Part shown: positions 35,236-44,874 of the stretch, piece by piece
How the letters are laid out: every line of letters begins with the position of its first letter
Position numbering within the stretch: position 1 is the first letter of the stretch
Source: Sulfurospirillum multivorans DSM 12446
GTDB taxonomy: Bacteria; Campylobacterota; Campylobacteria; Campylobacterales; Sulfurospirillaceae
NCBI RefSeq assembly: GCF_000568815.1
Contig: NZ_CP007201.1
Location: 248,001 to 312,000 of the forward strand
Direction of reading: 5' to 3'
DNA length: 64,000 nucleotides
Notes under the pieces: generated by a model
Databases searched by the model: none
Told to the model about the DNA's origin: nothing
Seen by the model: the letters and a program-made list of their open reading frames with translations, nothing else
Program-made: the position numbers and the translations under genes

Positions 35236-36260
35236 TGAAACTAACAGAAGAGCAAAAAACCCTCTATAATGAACTCTCAATGTCTGAAAAAGCGGCAATT
35301 TTGATGATCCAACTGGGTGAAGATTCAACCGCTAACCTTTTTTCACATATGGAGATAGACGTTGTAACGGATATTTCCAAATTTATTGCAACGGCCAAAA
35401 ATATTGATAAATCGGTTGCTAATGCTGTTTTAGAAGAATTTTATGTCATTTTACAATCCAACCAATACATCCGAAGTGGTGGTATGGAGTATGCGAAAGA
35501 GATTTTATACCGTACGTTTGGAGCGGAGGGTGCTCAGAAAATTCTTGATAAACTCTCTAAATCGATGGAAAATTCTCAAAGTTTTGGTTACCTCTCTCAA
35601 ATTAAGCCTCAACAGTTGGGTGATTTTATTATGAATGAGCACCCTCAAACGGTTGCGCTTATTTTGGCACATATGGATCCAACGAGTGCGGCTGAAACAC
35701 TCTCGTTTTTCCCTGATCAGTTGAGAAGTGAAGTAACGATTAGAATGGCAAACTTAGGTGAGATTTCACCTTCTGTTGTTAAAAGAGTGTCGGCTGTTTT
35801 AGAGAATAAACTCGAATCCTTGACTTCGTATAAAGTGGAAGTGGGTGGGCCAAGGGCTGTGGCTGAAATCCTCAACCGTTTGGGTCAAAAAGCGTCTAAA
35901 ACAACGATTGCCTACATTGAACAAGCCGATGAGAAACTGGCTTCTATTATTAAAGATATGATGTTTACGTTTGAAGATATTATGAAACTTGATGGCAATG
36001 CCGTGCGTGAAATCCTTAAAGTTGCCGATAAACGTGATTTGATGGTAGCTCTGAAAGGCTCAGCCGAGGATCTTAAACGCAAGTTCTTTGATAATATGTC
36101 ACAACGTGCTCAAGAAGCGTTTGTCGAGGAGATGAACTTCTTAGGCGCTGTTCGTGTCAAAGATGTCGAAGAGTCTCAACGAAAGATTGTTGAAGAGGTG
36201 CAAAAACTTTCAGAGCAAGGCATTCTCCAAATCGGCGAAGCCGAAGAGATGATAGGTTAA
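35235..36260 (+). CDS. fliG: Flagellar motor switch protein FliG
   Basis: A 341-residue rotor protein at the cytoplasmic face of the MS ring. Typical segments are LSMSEKAAILMIQLGED, the EHPQTVALILAH helix of the middle domain, VGGPRAVAEILNRL, and the charged C-terminal torque helix region MFTFEDIMKLDGNAVREILKV...LKGSAEDLKRKFFDNMS. It is coupled to fliF and followed by fliH after 4 bases. Confidence 0.97.
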   Translation: MKLTEEQKTLYNELSMSEKAAILMIQLGEDSTANLFSHMEIDVVTDISKFIATAKNIDKSVANAVLEEFYVILQSNQYIRSGGMEYAKEILYRTFGAEGAQKILDKLSKSMENSQSFGYLSQIKPQQLGDFIMNEHPQTVALILAHMDPTSAAETLSFFPDQLRSEVTIRMANLGEISPSVVKRVSAVLENKLESLTSYKVEVGGPRAVAEILNRLGQKASKTTIAYIEQADEKLASIIKDMMFTFEDIMKLDGNAVREILKVADKRDLMVALKGSAEDLKRKFFDNMSQRAQEAFVEEMNFLGAVRVKDVEESQRKIVEEVQKLSEQGILQIGEAEEMIG

Positions 36261-36264
36261 GATC

Positions 36265-37068
36265 GTGACAGAAAATATCATTGATAAAGAAAAAGTAGAC
36301 GATCACTCGGTTAAACCGTATCGGTTTAAAGTCCTAGGCTCCAACGTAGCAGATGGCGTGGCACCTTTACATGTAAATGAAGAGTACGTCACTGAAAACG
36401 CTTTTGCTAGCGAATCAAAGCATGTTCCTGATGAAATCGTTAACATTGCCCGTATTGAAGAGGGAACCCAAAATCAGTTTATTGAAGAGCTGCTCAAAAA
36501 GACCGATGAGCTGACAACTAATGTGGTAAAACTTCAAATTCAGATTGAAAAACAAGAACAAGATTTTAATAATAGACTCACAGAAGAGCTCACCAGAGAG
36601 CGTGAAAACGCCTATGCTCAAGGGTACCAAAAAGCCAAAGATGAGTTTGAAGAGGTGACATCTGAGATGAAGTCACGCTATTTAAAATCGATTGGGCATT
36701 TGGATACGCTGTATAAAAGCATCGAAGAGAGATTGGCTAAACTAGAAACCGATATGAGTGTGACGGCTTTTGAGATCGCCAAAGAGGTGATTAAAAAAGA
36801 GGTGAGTGTCTCAAGTTCAAAAATTGCTGCATCGCTTTCAAAAGCGTTATTGCAAGAGGTTAAAGATGCGATTAAAATTGAACTGAGGGTCAACCCTAAA
36901 GATTTAGAGGCACTTAAAGAGCTTTACGCAGAAGATGAAAAGATCAAAGTAACGTCTGATGATGCGATTACCTTAGGTGGCGTTGTCATTCTCAGCGACG
37001 TGGGAAACCTCGACGGCAATTTGGCAATGCGTTTAGAAAAAGTAAAATATTTACTACAAGAAAATTAA
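36265..37068 (+). CDS. fliH: Flagellar export regulator FliH
   Basis: A 267-residue stator-like protein that holds the FliI export ATPase. It has a long coiled-coil middle (ELLKKTDELTTNVVKLQIQI, LTERENAYAQGYQKAKDEFE-like) and a C-terminal FliH/V-ATPase E-type domain (AFEIAKEVIKKEVSVS...LRVNPKDLEALKELY...GGVVILSDVGNLDG). The start is GTG. Sequence in the first 60 residues is variable, as usual for FliH. A TTACATGTAA site at 36367 encodes Leu-His-Val. Confidence 0.9.
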   Translation: MTENIIDKEKVDDHSVKPYRFKVLGSNVADGVAPLHVNEEYVTENAFASESKHVPDEIVNIARIEEGTQNQFIEELLKKTDELTTNVVKLQIQIEKQEQDFNNRLTEELTRERENAYAQGYQKAKDEFEEVTSEMKSRYLKSIGHLDTLYKSIEERLAKLETDMSVTAFEIAKEVIKKEVSVSSSKIAASLSKALLQEVKDAIKIELRVNPKDLEALKELYAEDEKIKVTSDDAITLGGVVILSDVGNLDGNLAMRLEKVKYLLQEN

Positions 37069-37083
37069 AAAGCACTGGAAGCG

Positions 37084-38916
37084 ATGAAAACATTACGAGA
37101 ATACTCCATTGAAGAATTGAACGAATATTGTGAGCAAATTAGGCAAAAAATTATTCAGACCGTCAGTAAAAATGGTGGGCATCTGAGCAGCAATGTAGGC
37201 GCTGTGGAGCTAATTGTTGCCATGCACTACGTCTTTGATGTGAAGAATGATCCTTTTATTTTCGATGTAAGTCATCAAGCCTATACCCATAAACTCCTCA
37301 CCGATCGTTGGGATCGTTTCGATACGCTTAGGGAAATTGATGGCATTAGTGGCTACACAAGACCCAATGAATCACCGTGTGATTACTTTGTTGCCGGGCA
37401 TAGCTCCACCTCAATTTCACTTGCTGTAGGCGCTGCAAAAGCGATAGCACTCAAAGGAGAGCAATACAAACGCGTACCCATTGCGTTGATTGGAGATGGC
37501 TCACTCAGTGCGGGGATGGTGTATGAAGCACTCAATGAGCTAGGCGATCGCCGTTACCCTGTTGTCATTTTACTCAACGATAATAAAATGAGTATTTCAA
37601 AGCCCATTGGTGCCATTAGCAAGTTTTTATCCAGTGCGATGGCGGGTGGATTTTACCAAAGAATTAAAAAAACAACCGAACAAATTTTGCAGTACCTACC
37701 TGAGAGTGCTACATACATGGCGAAAAAGTTTGAAGAGAGTTTTAAGCTGATTACGCCTGGTATTTTATTTGAAGAGTTGGGTATTGATTATATTGGGCCC
37801 ATTGATGGTCATGATGTTGAAAGCCTGATTCGTGCATTGCAATCGGCGCGAAGTCTTAAAAAACCTGTGATCGTTCATGCACAAACCCTCAAAGGCAAAG
37901 GCTATGAGATGGCGGAGGGGTACTACGAAAAGTGGCATGGTGTAGGCCCTTTTGATGTGGCAAGTGGCGAAGCGATCAAGCAAGGGCTGAGCAAAAATGC
38001 AACAACGATGTACTCTGAAGCACTGATGCAATTGGCTAAAACGCACGACAATGTCGTAGGTGTTACCGCAGCCATGCCCAGCGGCACAGGATTAACGCCT
38101 TTAATTCAAGCGTATCCAAATCGTTTTTGGGATGTGGCAATTGCTGAACAACATGCTGTAACATCGATGTGTGCCATGGCGAAAGAGGGTTTTAAACCCT
38201 ATATTACAATCTACTCCACATTTTTGCAACGAGCGTATGATCAAGTGATTCATGATGCCTGTATTATGAATTTGGATGTTGTGTTTGCAATTGATCGTGC
38301 GGGCATTGTGGGTGAAGATGGCGAGACGCATCAAGGGGCATTTGATATTTCTTATCTTAGTGCCGTCCCCAATATGACCTTAATGGCACCACGCGATGAA
38401 CGAAGCATGCACGCAGCGATTCACTACTCGTATCTTCACAAAGGGCCATTAGCCATTCGTTATCCAAGAGGATCATTTTTAGAATCAGATGCTTTTGAAT
38501 CCTTGCCGTTTGAGTATGGAAAAGCACAACTGCTCCAACAAGGGCAAAGCAGCATTCTTCTTTTAGGGTATGGTGCAGGGGTTGGAAAAGCTGTGGCAAC
38601 CGCAAAATTATTGGCTGAGAAAGGTATTGAAGCAGCGATTGTCGATTTACGATTTGTCAAACCTTTGGATGAGCCATTACTGATCTCTTTAGCGCAAGAG
38701 TATGATCAATGGTATGTCTTTAGTGACAGTGTAAAGATTGGTGGCGTTGGCTCATTGCTGATGGTATTGAAAGAGAAACATGCTTTACATGTAAAGATTA
38801 AAAGCTTTGAATATGAGGATGCTTTTATCACGCACGGTGCGACACATTTGATTGAAAAAAAATTGGGCATTAGCATTGAACAGTTATCCGAAGCCATTTT
38901 AAAGGAACTCTATTAG
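37084..38916 (+). CDS. dxs: 1-deoxy-D-xylulose-5-phosphate synthase
   Basis: A 610-residue thiamin-diphosphate enzyme that begins the MEP isoprenoid pathway from pyruvate and glyceraldehyde 3-phosphate. It has GGHLSSNVGAVEL, the ThDP motif GDGSLSAGMVYEALN...LNDNKMSIS, HGVGPFD, and the transketolase pyrimidine-binding part DVAIAEQHAVTSMCAMA. The EDGETHQGAFDISYL loop is typical of DXS. It follows fliH by 15 bases and ends the long plus-strand run from lysA; terminator-like hairpins follow. Confidence 0.96.
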   Translation: MKTLREYSIEELNEYCEQIRQKIIQTVSKNGGHLSSNVGAVELIVAMHYVFDVKNDPFIFDVSHQAYTHKLLTDRWDRFDTLREIDGISGYTRPNESPCDYFVAGHSSTSISLAVGAAKAIALKGEQYKRVPIALIGDGSLSAGMVYEALNELGDRRYPVVILLNDNKMSISKPIGAISKFLSSAMAGGFYQRIKKTTEQILQYLPESATYMAKKFEESFKLITPGILFEELGIDYIGPIDGHDVESLIRALQSARSLKKPVIVHAQTLKGKGYEMAEGYYEKWHGVGPFDVASGEAIKQGLSKNATTMYSEALMQLAKTHDNVVGVTAAMPSGTGLTPLIQAYPNRFWDVAIAEQHAVTSMCAMAKEGFKPYITIYSTFLQRAYDQVIHDACIMNLDVVFAIDRAGIVGEDGETHQGAFDISYLSAVPNMTLMAPRDERSMHAAIHYSYLHKGPLAIRYPRGSFLESDAFESLPFEYGKAQLLQQGQSSILLLGYGAGVGKAVATAKLLAEKGIEAAIVDLRFVKPLDEPLLISLAQEYDQWYVFSDSVKIGGVGSLLMVLKEKHALHVKIKSFEYEDAFITHGATHLIEKKLGISIEQLSEAILKELY

Positions 38917-38939
38917 AGCTCTTGTAGAATTTTTTACAC

Positions 38940-38964
38940 GTCTTTAAAGCAAAGCTTTAAAGAC
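38940..38964. repeat. Perfect 11-bp inverted repeat after dxs
   Basis: GTCTTTAAAGC, a 3-base loop AAA, then GCTTTAAAGAC. It would form a stable hairpin but has no T-run after it on the plus strand. It may be a processing signal, a protein site or an ancillary terminator. Confidence 0.8.
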
Positions 38965-39001
38965 TACGTTAACACTGGGTTTTGCTCGGCGCAATGCCCA
39001 C

Positions 39002-39019
39002 GCACCTCTGGTGCTTTTT
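39002..39019 (+). terminator. Rho-independent terminator downstream of dxs
   Basis: GCACC (39002-39006), loop TCT, GGTGC (39010-39014), followed at once by TTTTT. It is short but of canonical shape, placed between dxs and perR. Confidence 0.65.
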
Positions 39020-39144
39020 CTTCTTGCAAACGCATTTTGTAAGAAGTATATTAATTAATAAAAACTATTAGTTAGTTTTTTTTCAGGAAAATTGATCTGA
39101 ATTATGGAATCATTCAGAAAATAGTAATAAGAAAGGGGTCTATG

Positions 39145-39564
39145 ATGAATGATTTTATCACTCTTCTCAAAACCAAAGAGCTTAAAGCAACACCCCAAAG
39201 AATATCGGTTCTTAAAGAGTTAGGTAAAAAGATGCATCCGACAATTGATGATCTTTATGAGGCACTTAGAAAAGAGAATCCATCGATGTCTTTGGCAACG
39301 GTTTACAAAAACCTTGCAACACTGAAAGAAAAAGGTGTGGTGATTGAGGTCAATACCGCTGAGGGGAAAATGCGCTATGACATCTACTCAAAGCCACATA
39401 TTCATATTATTTGTAAACAGTGTGGAGCGATTGAAGATGTGGATTATGACCAAAATTTGTTTGAATATCAAACAGCGTTAGAGCAAGCTAAGAGCGTTAA
39501 AATTGATCGAATGGATGTGATTGCCAGTGTTGAGTCATGTTCTGTGTGTCACAAGAGGTCATAA
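39145..39564 (+). CDS. perR: Fur-family peroxide regulator PerR
   Basis: A 139-residue metal-dependent repressor. The winged helix includes LKATPQRISVLKELGK, HPTIDDLYEALRKENPSMSLATVYKNL. The regulatory and metal site includes RYDIYSKPHIHIICKQCG, with a structural zinc pair CKQC and CSVC near the C-terminus. PerR rather than Fur is assigned from the position after dxs, as I recall in Campylobacter, and from the convergent ahpC. ATG 39145 is better spaced from AAAGGGG than the adjacent ATG 39142. Confidence 0.85.
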   Translation: MNDFITLLKTKELKATPQRISVLKELGKKMHPTIDDLYEALRKENPSMSLATVYKNLATLKEKGVVIEVNTAEGKMRYDIYSKPHIHIICKQCGAIEDVDYDQNLFEYQTALEQAKSVKIDRMDVIASVESCSVCHKRS

Positions 39565-39573
39565 AAAAGAGTA

Positions 39574-39600
39574 CGCTAAGAGAGTTCATCTCTCTTAGCG
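39574..39600. terminator. Bidirectional terminator between perR and ahpC
   Basis: CGCTAAGAGAG and CTCTCTTAGCG form an 11-bp stem with a 5-base loop. On the minus strand it is followed by a TTTTTT run, so it is best suited to ending ahpC; it also lies just beyond perR. Confidence 0.8.
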
Positions 39601-39607
39601 AAGATGA

Positions 39608-40204
39608 TTATAGTTTTTCTGAGTTATGCGCTAGATAATCAGCAACACCTTCTGTGCTTGCTGTCATACCTTTATCGCCTTTTTGCCAACCGGCTGGGCA
39701 CACTTCACCGTATTCATTTGTAAAGAGCATCGTATCGATCATTCGTAACATCTCATCAATATTTCTTCCAAGAGGTAAGTCATTGATCACAGCGTGTCTT
39801 ACCGTACCGTCTTTGTCGATCAAGAATGAACCACGAAGTGCGACACCCTCTTTGAAAAGAACATCGTAATCACGAGAAATTTGTTTGGTAATATCGGCAA
39901 CCAATGGGAATCTTACTTGCCCAATTCCACCTTGATTGACAGGAGTATTTTTCCATGCAAAGTGTGAAAATTGTGAGTCAATAGAGACGCCAACAACATT
40001 AATTCCACGGTTTTTAAACTCTTCAAGTCTTTTATCAAAGGCAATGATTTCAGATGGACATACGAAGGTAAAATCGAGTGGATAGAAGAACACAACAGTG
40101 CCTTTTGATCCAAAGTTTTCGTATAGATTGAAGTTGTCGACAATTTGGTTGTCACCAAGAACGGCAGTTGCTGTAAAGTCAGGAGCTTTATTGGTTACTA
40201 ACAT
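39608..40204 (-). CDS. ahpC: Alkyl hydroperoxide reductase AhpC (2-Cys peroxiredoxin)
   Basis: A 198-residue typical 2-Cys peroxiredoxin. Peroxidatic Cys49 is in DFTFVCPSEI and resolving Cys169 is in EYGEVCPAGW. It reduces hydrogen peroxide and organic peroxides, probably with electrons from thioredoxin since no ahpF is nearby. It converges with perR, a likely repressor. A TATAAT -10 lies about 40 bases upstream. Confidence 0.96.
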   Translation of the reverse strand: MLVTNKAPDFTATAVLGDNQIVDNFNLYENFGSKGTVVFFYPLDFTFVCPSEIIAFDKRLEEFKNRGINVVGVSIDSQFSHFAWKNTPVNQGGIGQVRFPLVADITKQISRDYDVLFKEGVALRGSFLIDKDGTVRHAVINDLPLGRNIDEMLRMIDTMLFTNEYGEVCPAGWQKGDKGMTASTEGVADYLAHNSEKL

Positions 40205-40241
40205 AGGTATCCTTTAATTGAGAATTTTTATTGGTACAGAA

Positions 40242-40247
40242 ATTATA
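40242..40247 (-). promoter_or_regulatory. Promoter -10 of ahpC
   Basis: TATAAT on the minus strand, 37 bases before the ahpC start, in a very AT-rich region with periodic T-runs. No -35 is evident and no PerR box was confirmed by eye. Confidence 0.5.
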
Positions 40248-40313
40248 CAATTAAATATACAAAACTCTTTTAATCAAGAAGACTAATTTTATCCAATAAG
40301 TTTTAACCCAAAA

Positions 40314-42284
40314 TTATGTTCTAAATTCTTCGAGCTTATGGTTGAGGTTTTCCGTCATTTTGCTGAGGTGTTCTGCCGCTCCTGCTATCTCTTCAACGCT
40401 TCTGCTATTTTCTGTTGAAATTTTATTGATTTCACCTATCTTAGTGATAATCGCATCAATTTCAGTGCCTGTTTGAAGATAATTATCAACGGTATTTTCG
40501 GTTGTTTTTGTCACCGCATCAATAATCGTGAAGCTCTCTTGCAGACGATTTTCAACTTCTTGGGCGCTGATAGCGAGTGCTTCAATTTTTTGAGAGTTAT
40601 GGCCCATCTGTTCACTGGAGTTAACGATGGATTGGACAATGACATTAATCGTTGCATTAATTTCGATAAGGCTTTTTTGAGTACGTTCCGCTAGTTTTCG
40701 TACTTCATCCGCAACAACAGCAAACCCACGTCCATGCTCTCCTGCGCGTGCAGCTTCAATGGCGGCATTTAAGGCAAGGAGATTGGTCTGATCCGCAATG
40801 TCACTGATGACGGTTAAAACACTTCTGACTTGTTCTGCATCGGTACTAAGTTGGCTTAATTTTTGAGCTAACTCAATTTCGGTGACAGAACTTTTTTGTA
40901 TCTCATCCGTGAGCGCAACAACGGCATTACTGGCGGAGTAGAGTGAACGGTTGGCTTTAATCATCTCTTCTTTACTGCTCTTAGCTTGCTCAATAGAGCC
41001 TAACATATTTCCGCGCACTTGATTGGCTTGTTTGGTGGTATCAAAGACAATGGTGGTTGATTGTTCGACCAATTTTTCAACTTGTAATGAGGTGGTTGAG
41101 AGTTCATGAGAGATGGAAGAATTTTCACTGGAGAGCGATTTTGCATTGCAAATGAGCACACGCACTTTTTCAATAAAATGGTTGATTTGCTCACTCGCTT
41201 GTGCGATTTCATCACTGCCTTTAATCTGCAGTTTTCGGGTAAGATCGCCATCGCCACTGGAGAGCTCTTTGGCTTTTTCAATCAGGTTATTAAGCGGTTT
41301 GGTAATAATTTGATTGATAATAATCCAGATAACAAGCACAATTACCACGGTAAGAATTAAAGAGGTAATGATAAGTATATCTCGTAGTTTGTCGTTTGCT
41401 GCTTGAAAATCTTTTTCATTGGCTTTGGCAACTAAAACCCAATTCCACTTATTAAAGGCTTGAAAACTTAAGATTTTCTCTTCCCCTTCTTCAATAATAT
41501 GGAACATTCCATTTTTTTGTGTGAGCATTTTTTTATCGAGCTCTGAAGTAATTTTCGCTCCGTCATTTTTTGGGTGAATGTCATACGCTTCACTTTTGGT
41601 ATTCATCGCATAAAAATAGCCATGTTCCCCAATTTTCATCGTATTGATCTGTGCTTCAAGTGCTTTAAGCCCCTCCGTAAAATTGTAACCAATAAATAAA
41701 ATTCCCAAAATTTTATCATCTTCAATAATAGGAGCGTAAACGGTAATATAATCTTGACCAAAAAGCCTTGCACTTCCAATGTATTTTTGCTTTTTCATAA
41801 TGGGCTCATAGGCCGGGCTATTTTTCCCTAAATAAGTTCCCATGGCACGTGAGCCGTCTTCTTTTTTTAAAGAGGTTGAGACACGAATAAAATCATCTCC
41901 ACTCAATGCAAAAACAGTTGAAATCGCTCCTGTAAGCTCTTTAAAAGCTTCTACTTTTGAAAAATTATTATTGAGTGTGTATCCGCCTGCTGCAATTAAA
42001 GGTGTTTCAATACCGTTGACCTTGATCTTCTCATTGGCATCGACATTAAAAGAGCCAAAGCCCGCTTCAAAAATACTAAAAAGTTTCACCGCAGTATCTT
42101 CAAGCGCACTGTTATAAACTTGAACCGTTTGTTGTAAATCTGTAATATTTGAATGAATTTTTTGTTCAGTTTCTTGCTTAATATAACCACTCAGATAAAA
42201 ATTGATGTAAAAAATAAATGAAAAAATAGAGATAGAAACAATGAATACTTGTAAAATTGTCACTTTTTTTGCTATTGAGTTCAT
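40314..42284 (-). CDS. Methyl-accepting chemotaxis protein with periplasmic Cache-type sensor
   Basis: A 656-residue chemoreceptor. Membrane segment 1 is near residues 8-32 ([18 protein letters not shown]). The periplasmic part of about 270 residues resembles a Cache_3/Cache_2 fold ([37 protein letters not shown]). Membrane segment 2 ([19 protein letters not shown]) and a HAMP domain ([20 protein letters not shown]) follow. The cytoplasmic signalling hairpin carries the conserved tip [32 protein letters not shown]. The ligand is unknown. It is a single gene, not in the che operon. Confidence 0.92.
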   Translation of the reverse strand: MNSIAKKVTILQVFIVSISIFSFIFYINFYLSGYIKQETEQKIHSNITDLQQTVQVYNSALEDTAVKLFSIFEAGFGSFNVDANEKIKVNGIETPLIAAGGYTLNNNFSKVEAFKELTGAISTVFALSGDDFIRVSTSLKKEDGSRAMGTYLGKNSPAYEPIMKKQKYIGSARLFGQDYITVYAPIIEDDKILGILFIGYNFTEGLKALEAQINTMKIGEHGYFYAMNTKSEAYDIHPKNDGAKITSELDKKMLTQKNGMFHIIEEGEEKILSFQAFNKWNWVLVAKANEKDFQAANDKLRDILIITSLILTVVIVLVIWIIINQIITKPLNNLIEKAKELSSGDGDLTRKLQIKGSDEIAQASEQINHFIEKVRVLICNAKSLSSENSSISHELSTTSLQVEKLVEQSTTIVFDTTKQANQVRGNMLGSIEQAKSSKEEMIKANRSLYSASNAVVALTDEIQKSSVTEIELAQKLSQLSTDAEQVRSVLTVISDIADQTNLLALNAAIEAARAGEHGRGFAVVADEVRKLAERTQKSLIEINATINVIVQSIVNSSEQMGHNSQKIEALAISAQEVENRLQESFTIIDAVTKTTENTVDNYLQTGTEIDAIITKIGEINKISTENSRSVEEIAGAAEHLSKMTENLNHKLEEFRT

Positions 42285-42492
42285 GTAATACGCCTCCGCT
42301 TAACTAAAATCTAATTGAATGATAGTATTCAAATAATCCTTTTAAGATCGTTAAGGGGAAGCAGAAAAAACGTCAATGGGCGTTTACCTTCTTTTGGTTT
42401 GATGTGTTTAGATTACAATCCATTTTAATATCAAATTTAATTTAGTTTCGGTATAGTTTTTTGCTAGTATAAAACTAAAGTAAGGAGAAATT

Positions 42493-42777
42493 ATGGCAGT
42501 TAAAATTACTGATATTTGTATCGCATGTGGTGCCTGTATCGACGAGTGTCCTGTGGAAGCAATTGTAGACGATAGTGACAACCCAACAGGTGCAGATATT
42601 TATTATGTTTATGCAGACAAATGTGTAGAGTGTGTCGGACATCATGATGCCCCTGCATGTGCAGAAGCGTGCCCAACAGAAGGCTGTATCGTATGGGATG
42701 CTCCTTATCCTGGTCAGCCAAGTCGTGATGAAATCGGCGCAGATTTGAGAAAAGGCACAACGCCTTGTGCTGAGTAA
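42493..42777 (+). CDS. fdxA: 2[4Fe-4S] ferredoxin
   Basis: A 94-residue ferredoxin with CIACGACIDECP and CVECVGHHDAPACAEACP. The long spacing between Cys residues of the second motif is the Alvin-type layout common in Campylobacterota. It carries low-potential electrons, for example from pyruvate or 2-oxoglutarate oxidoreductases. AAGGAG precedes the ATG. The fdxA name follows the neighbourhood with ahpC and ndk as I recall from Campylobacter. Confidence 0.88.
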   Translation: MAVKITDICIACGACIDECPVEAIVDDSDNPTGADIYYVYADKCVECVGHHDAPACAEACPTEGCIVWDAPYPGQPSRDEIGADLRKGTTPCAE

Positions 42778-42785
42778 AAACAGTA

Positions 42786-42817
42786 AAAACTAAAGAGGAT
42801 TTTTCCTCTTTAGTTTT
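42786..42817 (+). terminator. Terminator downstream of fdxA
   Basis: AAAACTAAAGAGGA and TCCTCTTTAGTTTT form a 14-bp stem closed by a 4-base T loop, directly after the stop. The right arm runs into a TTACATGTAA palindrome at 42816-42825. Confidence 0.85.
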
Positions 42818-42845
42818 ACATGTAAGATACTTTCTCGTCTCTTTA

Positions 42846-42874
42846 TTGATATTAAAAAAAAATTCTGCTATACT
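42846..42874 (+). promoter_or_regulatory. Promoter of ndk operon
   Basis: TTGATA (42846-42851) and TATACT (42869-42874) are separated by 17 bases, a good sigma-70 match 56 bases before ndk. Confidence 0.65.
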
Positions 42875-42930
42875 CCCACGTTCTAATTCCCTACAAAGTT
42901 ATGAAATTAAATTATCTATAGGAGAGAATT

Positions 42931-43344
42931 GTGGAGAGCACATTATCTATTATTAAACCAGATGCAGTAGCAAAAAACGTTATTGGTAAAATTGTTGACA
43001 GATTTGAATCAAATGGGTTAAAAATTGCAGCGATGAAAAAAGTACAACTCAGCCAAGCGGATGCAGAGGCTTTTTACGCTGTTCATGCAAGCAGACCATT
43101 TTTTGGCGAATTGGTTTCATTTATGATTAGTGGTCCTGTTGTGATTATGGTTTTAGAAGGCGAAAATGCCGTTCTTAAAAACCGTGATCTTATGGGTGCA
43201 ACCAATCCTAAAGAGGCAGCTAAAGGTACGATTAGAGCTGATTTTGCCGATAGTATTGATGCAAATGCAGTTCATGGTAGTGATAGTTTAGAGAATGCAA
43301 AAATCGAAATTGATTTCTTTTTTGCACGAAGAGAAATTCTTTAA
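42931..43344 (+). CDS. ndk: Nucleoside diphosphate kinase
   Basis: A 137-residue kinase that balances nucleoside triphosphates through a phospho-His intermediate. Active His115 is in [28 protein letters not shown] and [17 protein letters not shown] are signatures. The start is GTG, with AGGAGA upstream. It begins a run with yceD, rpmF, plsX and fabH. Confidence 0.96.
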   Translation: MESTLSIIKPDAVAKNVIGKIVDRFESNGLKIAAMKKVQLSQADAEAFYAVHASRPFFGELVSFMISGPVVIMVLEGENAVLKNRDLMGATNPKEAAKGTIRADFADSIDANAVHGSDSLENAKIEIDFFFARREIL

Positions 43345-43349
43345 TTTCA

Positions 43350-43718
43350 ATGCAGATCGAATTCAAAAAAATTCCCACAACTGGGATTCATTTTGAAACA
43401 TCTTTAGGTGAAATTAGATTTTTCGGAGAAGCGTTAAAGACAAGTAAGACAATGGTAAAATGCACAGGTACAATGGAAGGAACCCTTCTTCATGTGTGTG
43501 ATCGATGCGCTGAAAGTTTTAAGCTGATGGTCAATGAAGATGTTGAAGTCTTTGCCTGTGAGGGTCTTTATGAAGATCAAGAAGGCGAAGGGCTTTTAAA
43601 TATAATAGAATTTTTTGACGGTTCGATTGATGTGGATTCAATGCTTCAAAGTGAGATCGAAGCCTTCAAAAGCGATTACCACTACTGTGGACAATGTGAA
43701 CAACTAAAAGGAGAATAA
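43350..43718 (+). CDS. DUF177/YceD-family protein
   Basis: A 122-residue protein of the YceD family, which is almost always encoded just before rpmF and is linked to 23S rRNA/L32 accumulation. CDRC ([13 protein letters not shown]) and [13 protein letters not shown] are Cys pairs that may bind zinc. An acidic central stretch ([13 protein letters not shown]) is typical. It lies 5 bases after ndk and 1 base before rpmF. Confidence 0.85.
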   Translation: MQIEFKKIPTTGIHFETSLGEIRFFGEALKTSKTMVKCTGTMEGTLLHVCDRCAESFKLMVNEDVEVFACEGLYEDQEGEGLLNIIEFFDGSIDVDSMLQSEIEAFKSDYHYCGQCEQLKGE

Positions 43719-43719
43719 A

Positions 43720-43872
43720 ATGGCAGTACCTAAGAGACGCGTGAGTAAAACCAGAGGCGCGAAAAGAAGAACACACTATAAAGTAACCCTTCCTATGCCT
43801 GTTAAAGACACTGATGGAACATGGAAAATGCCTCATAGAGTGAACAAAACGACAGGCGAATATAAAAACTAA
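43720..43872 (+). CDS. rpmF: 50S ribosomal protein L32
   Basis: A 50-residue ribosomal protein starting [20 protein letters not shown] and ending TTGEYKN. It has the basic N-terminus of L32 and, as in many Campylobacterota, lacks the zinc-binding Cys pairs. AGGAGA lies ahead of the ATG at 43720. Its stop codon abuts the plsX start with no gap, matching the widespread yceD-rpmF-plsX-fabH arrangement. Confidence 0.95.
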   Translation: MAVPKRRVSKTRGAKRRTHYKVTLPMPVKDTDGTWKMPHRVNKTTGEYKN

Positions 43873-44865
43873 ATGCTAACCATAGCAATTGACGCGATGG
43901 GCGGGGATTTCGGTCCTGCCCCCATTGTTGAAGGAACGCTTCACGCATTACGAGAACGTGATTTTAAAGCACTTCTTGTTGGGGACGTCACTCTTCTAAG
44001 ATCCCTTACTCCTCATGAATATTTAGACAGAATCTCATTTGTTGAAGCTTCCGATGTTCTTGATATGCACGAAGCAGCCACCAATGCCCTTAAACGCAAA
44101 GAGACCTCTATTTATAAAGCCGTTGATTTGGTGAAAGACAAGGTAGCTGACGCCGTTGTTTCCATGGGACACAGCGGGGCAACGATGAGTTTGGCAACAT
44201 TGCGTATTGGAAGGCTTAAAGGCGTTTTACGGCCTGCCATTGCAACCATTATGCCAACAGCTGTTCCTGGCAGATTGAGTTTGGTATTGGATGTGGGTGC
44301 TAATGTGGATTGTAAAGCAGAACATTTAGCACAATTTGCGGTCATGGGCGAAGCCTATGCCAAAGATATTTTAAAAATTGCTAAGCCTAAAGTTGGTTTA
44401 CTCTCTAATGGCGAAGAAGAGAGTAAAGGTAATGAAATTACAAAAGAGGCATTTTTAACACTCAAAAAATGTGAGAGTTTTGTCGGTAATGTCGAAGGTA
44501 ATAATATTTTTGACGGCTCTGTTGATGTCATCGTTTGTGATGGTTTCGTGGGTAATATTTTGCTTAAAGCCAGTGAAGGTGTTGCCGATTCGATTACCAA
44601 GATTATCAAGCAAAATGTTAGGCGCTCTCCTTTAGCGATTGCGGGGGCGGTACTGATGCGCAAAGTATTTAGAGTGCTTAAAAAGCAAGTTGATTATGCA
44701 GAATACGGTGGAGCACCACTGATTGGTATTAATGGCTGTGCGATTATAGGGCATGGTAAAAGCAACTCTAAAGCGGTCAAAAATGCTATTTTTCAAGCGA
44801 TCAATTTTTCAAGCTCCAATATCAACGCTGATATTGAGCAAAAAATAGCGCTACTAGAGCAATAA
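43873..44865 (+). CDS. plsX: Phosphate acyltransferase PlsX
   Basis: A 330-residue enzyme making acyl-phosphate from acyl-ACP for PlsY, which lies at 53334-53960. Family motifs are [12 protein letters not shown] at the start, [36 protein letters not shown] and [16 protein letters not shown]. It is a peripheral membrane protein. It is directly fused in layout to rpmF, with fabH 9 bases downstream. Confidence 0.96.
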   Translation: MLTIAIDAMGGDFGPAPIVEGTLHALRERDFKALLVGDVTLLRSLTPHEYLDRISFVEASDVLDMHEAATNALKRKETSIYKAVDLVKDKVADAVVSMGHSGATMSLATLRIGRLKGVLRPAIATIMPTAVPGRLSLVLDVGANVDCKAEHLAQFAVMGEAYAKDILKIAKPKVGLLSNGEEESKGNEITKEAFLTLKKCESFVGNVEGNNIFDGSVDVIVCDGFVGNILLKASEGVADSITKIIKQNVRRSPLAIAGAVLMRKVFRVLKKQVDYAEYGGAPLIGINGCAIIGHGKSNSKAVKNAIFQAINFSSSNINADIEQKIALLEQ

Positions 44866-44874
44866 AGGATAAAC

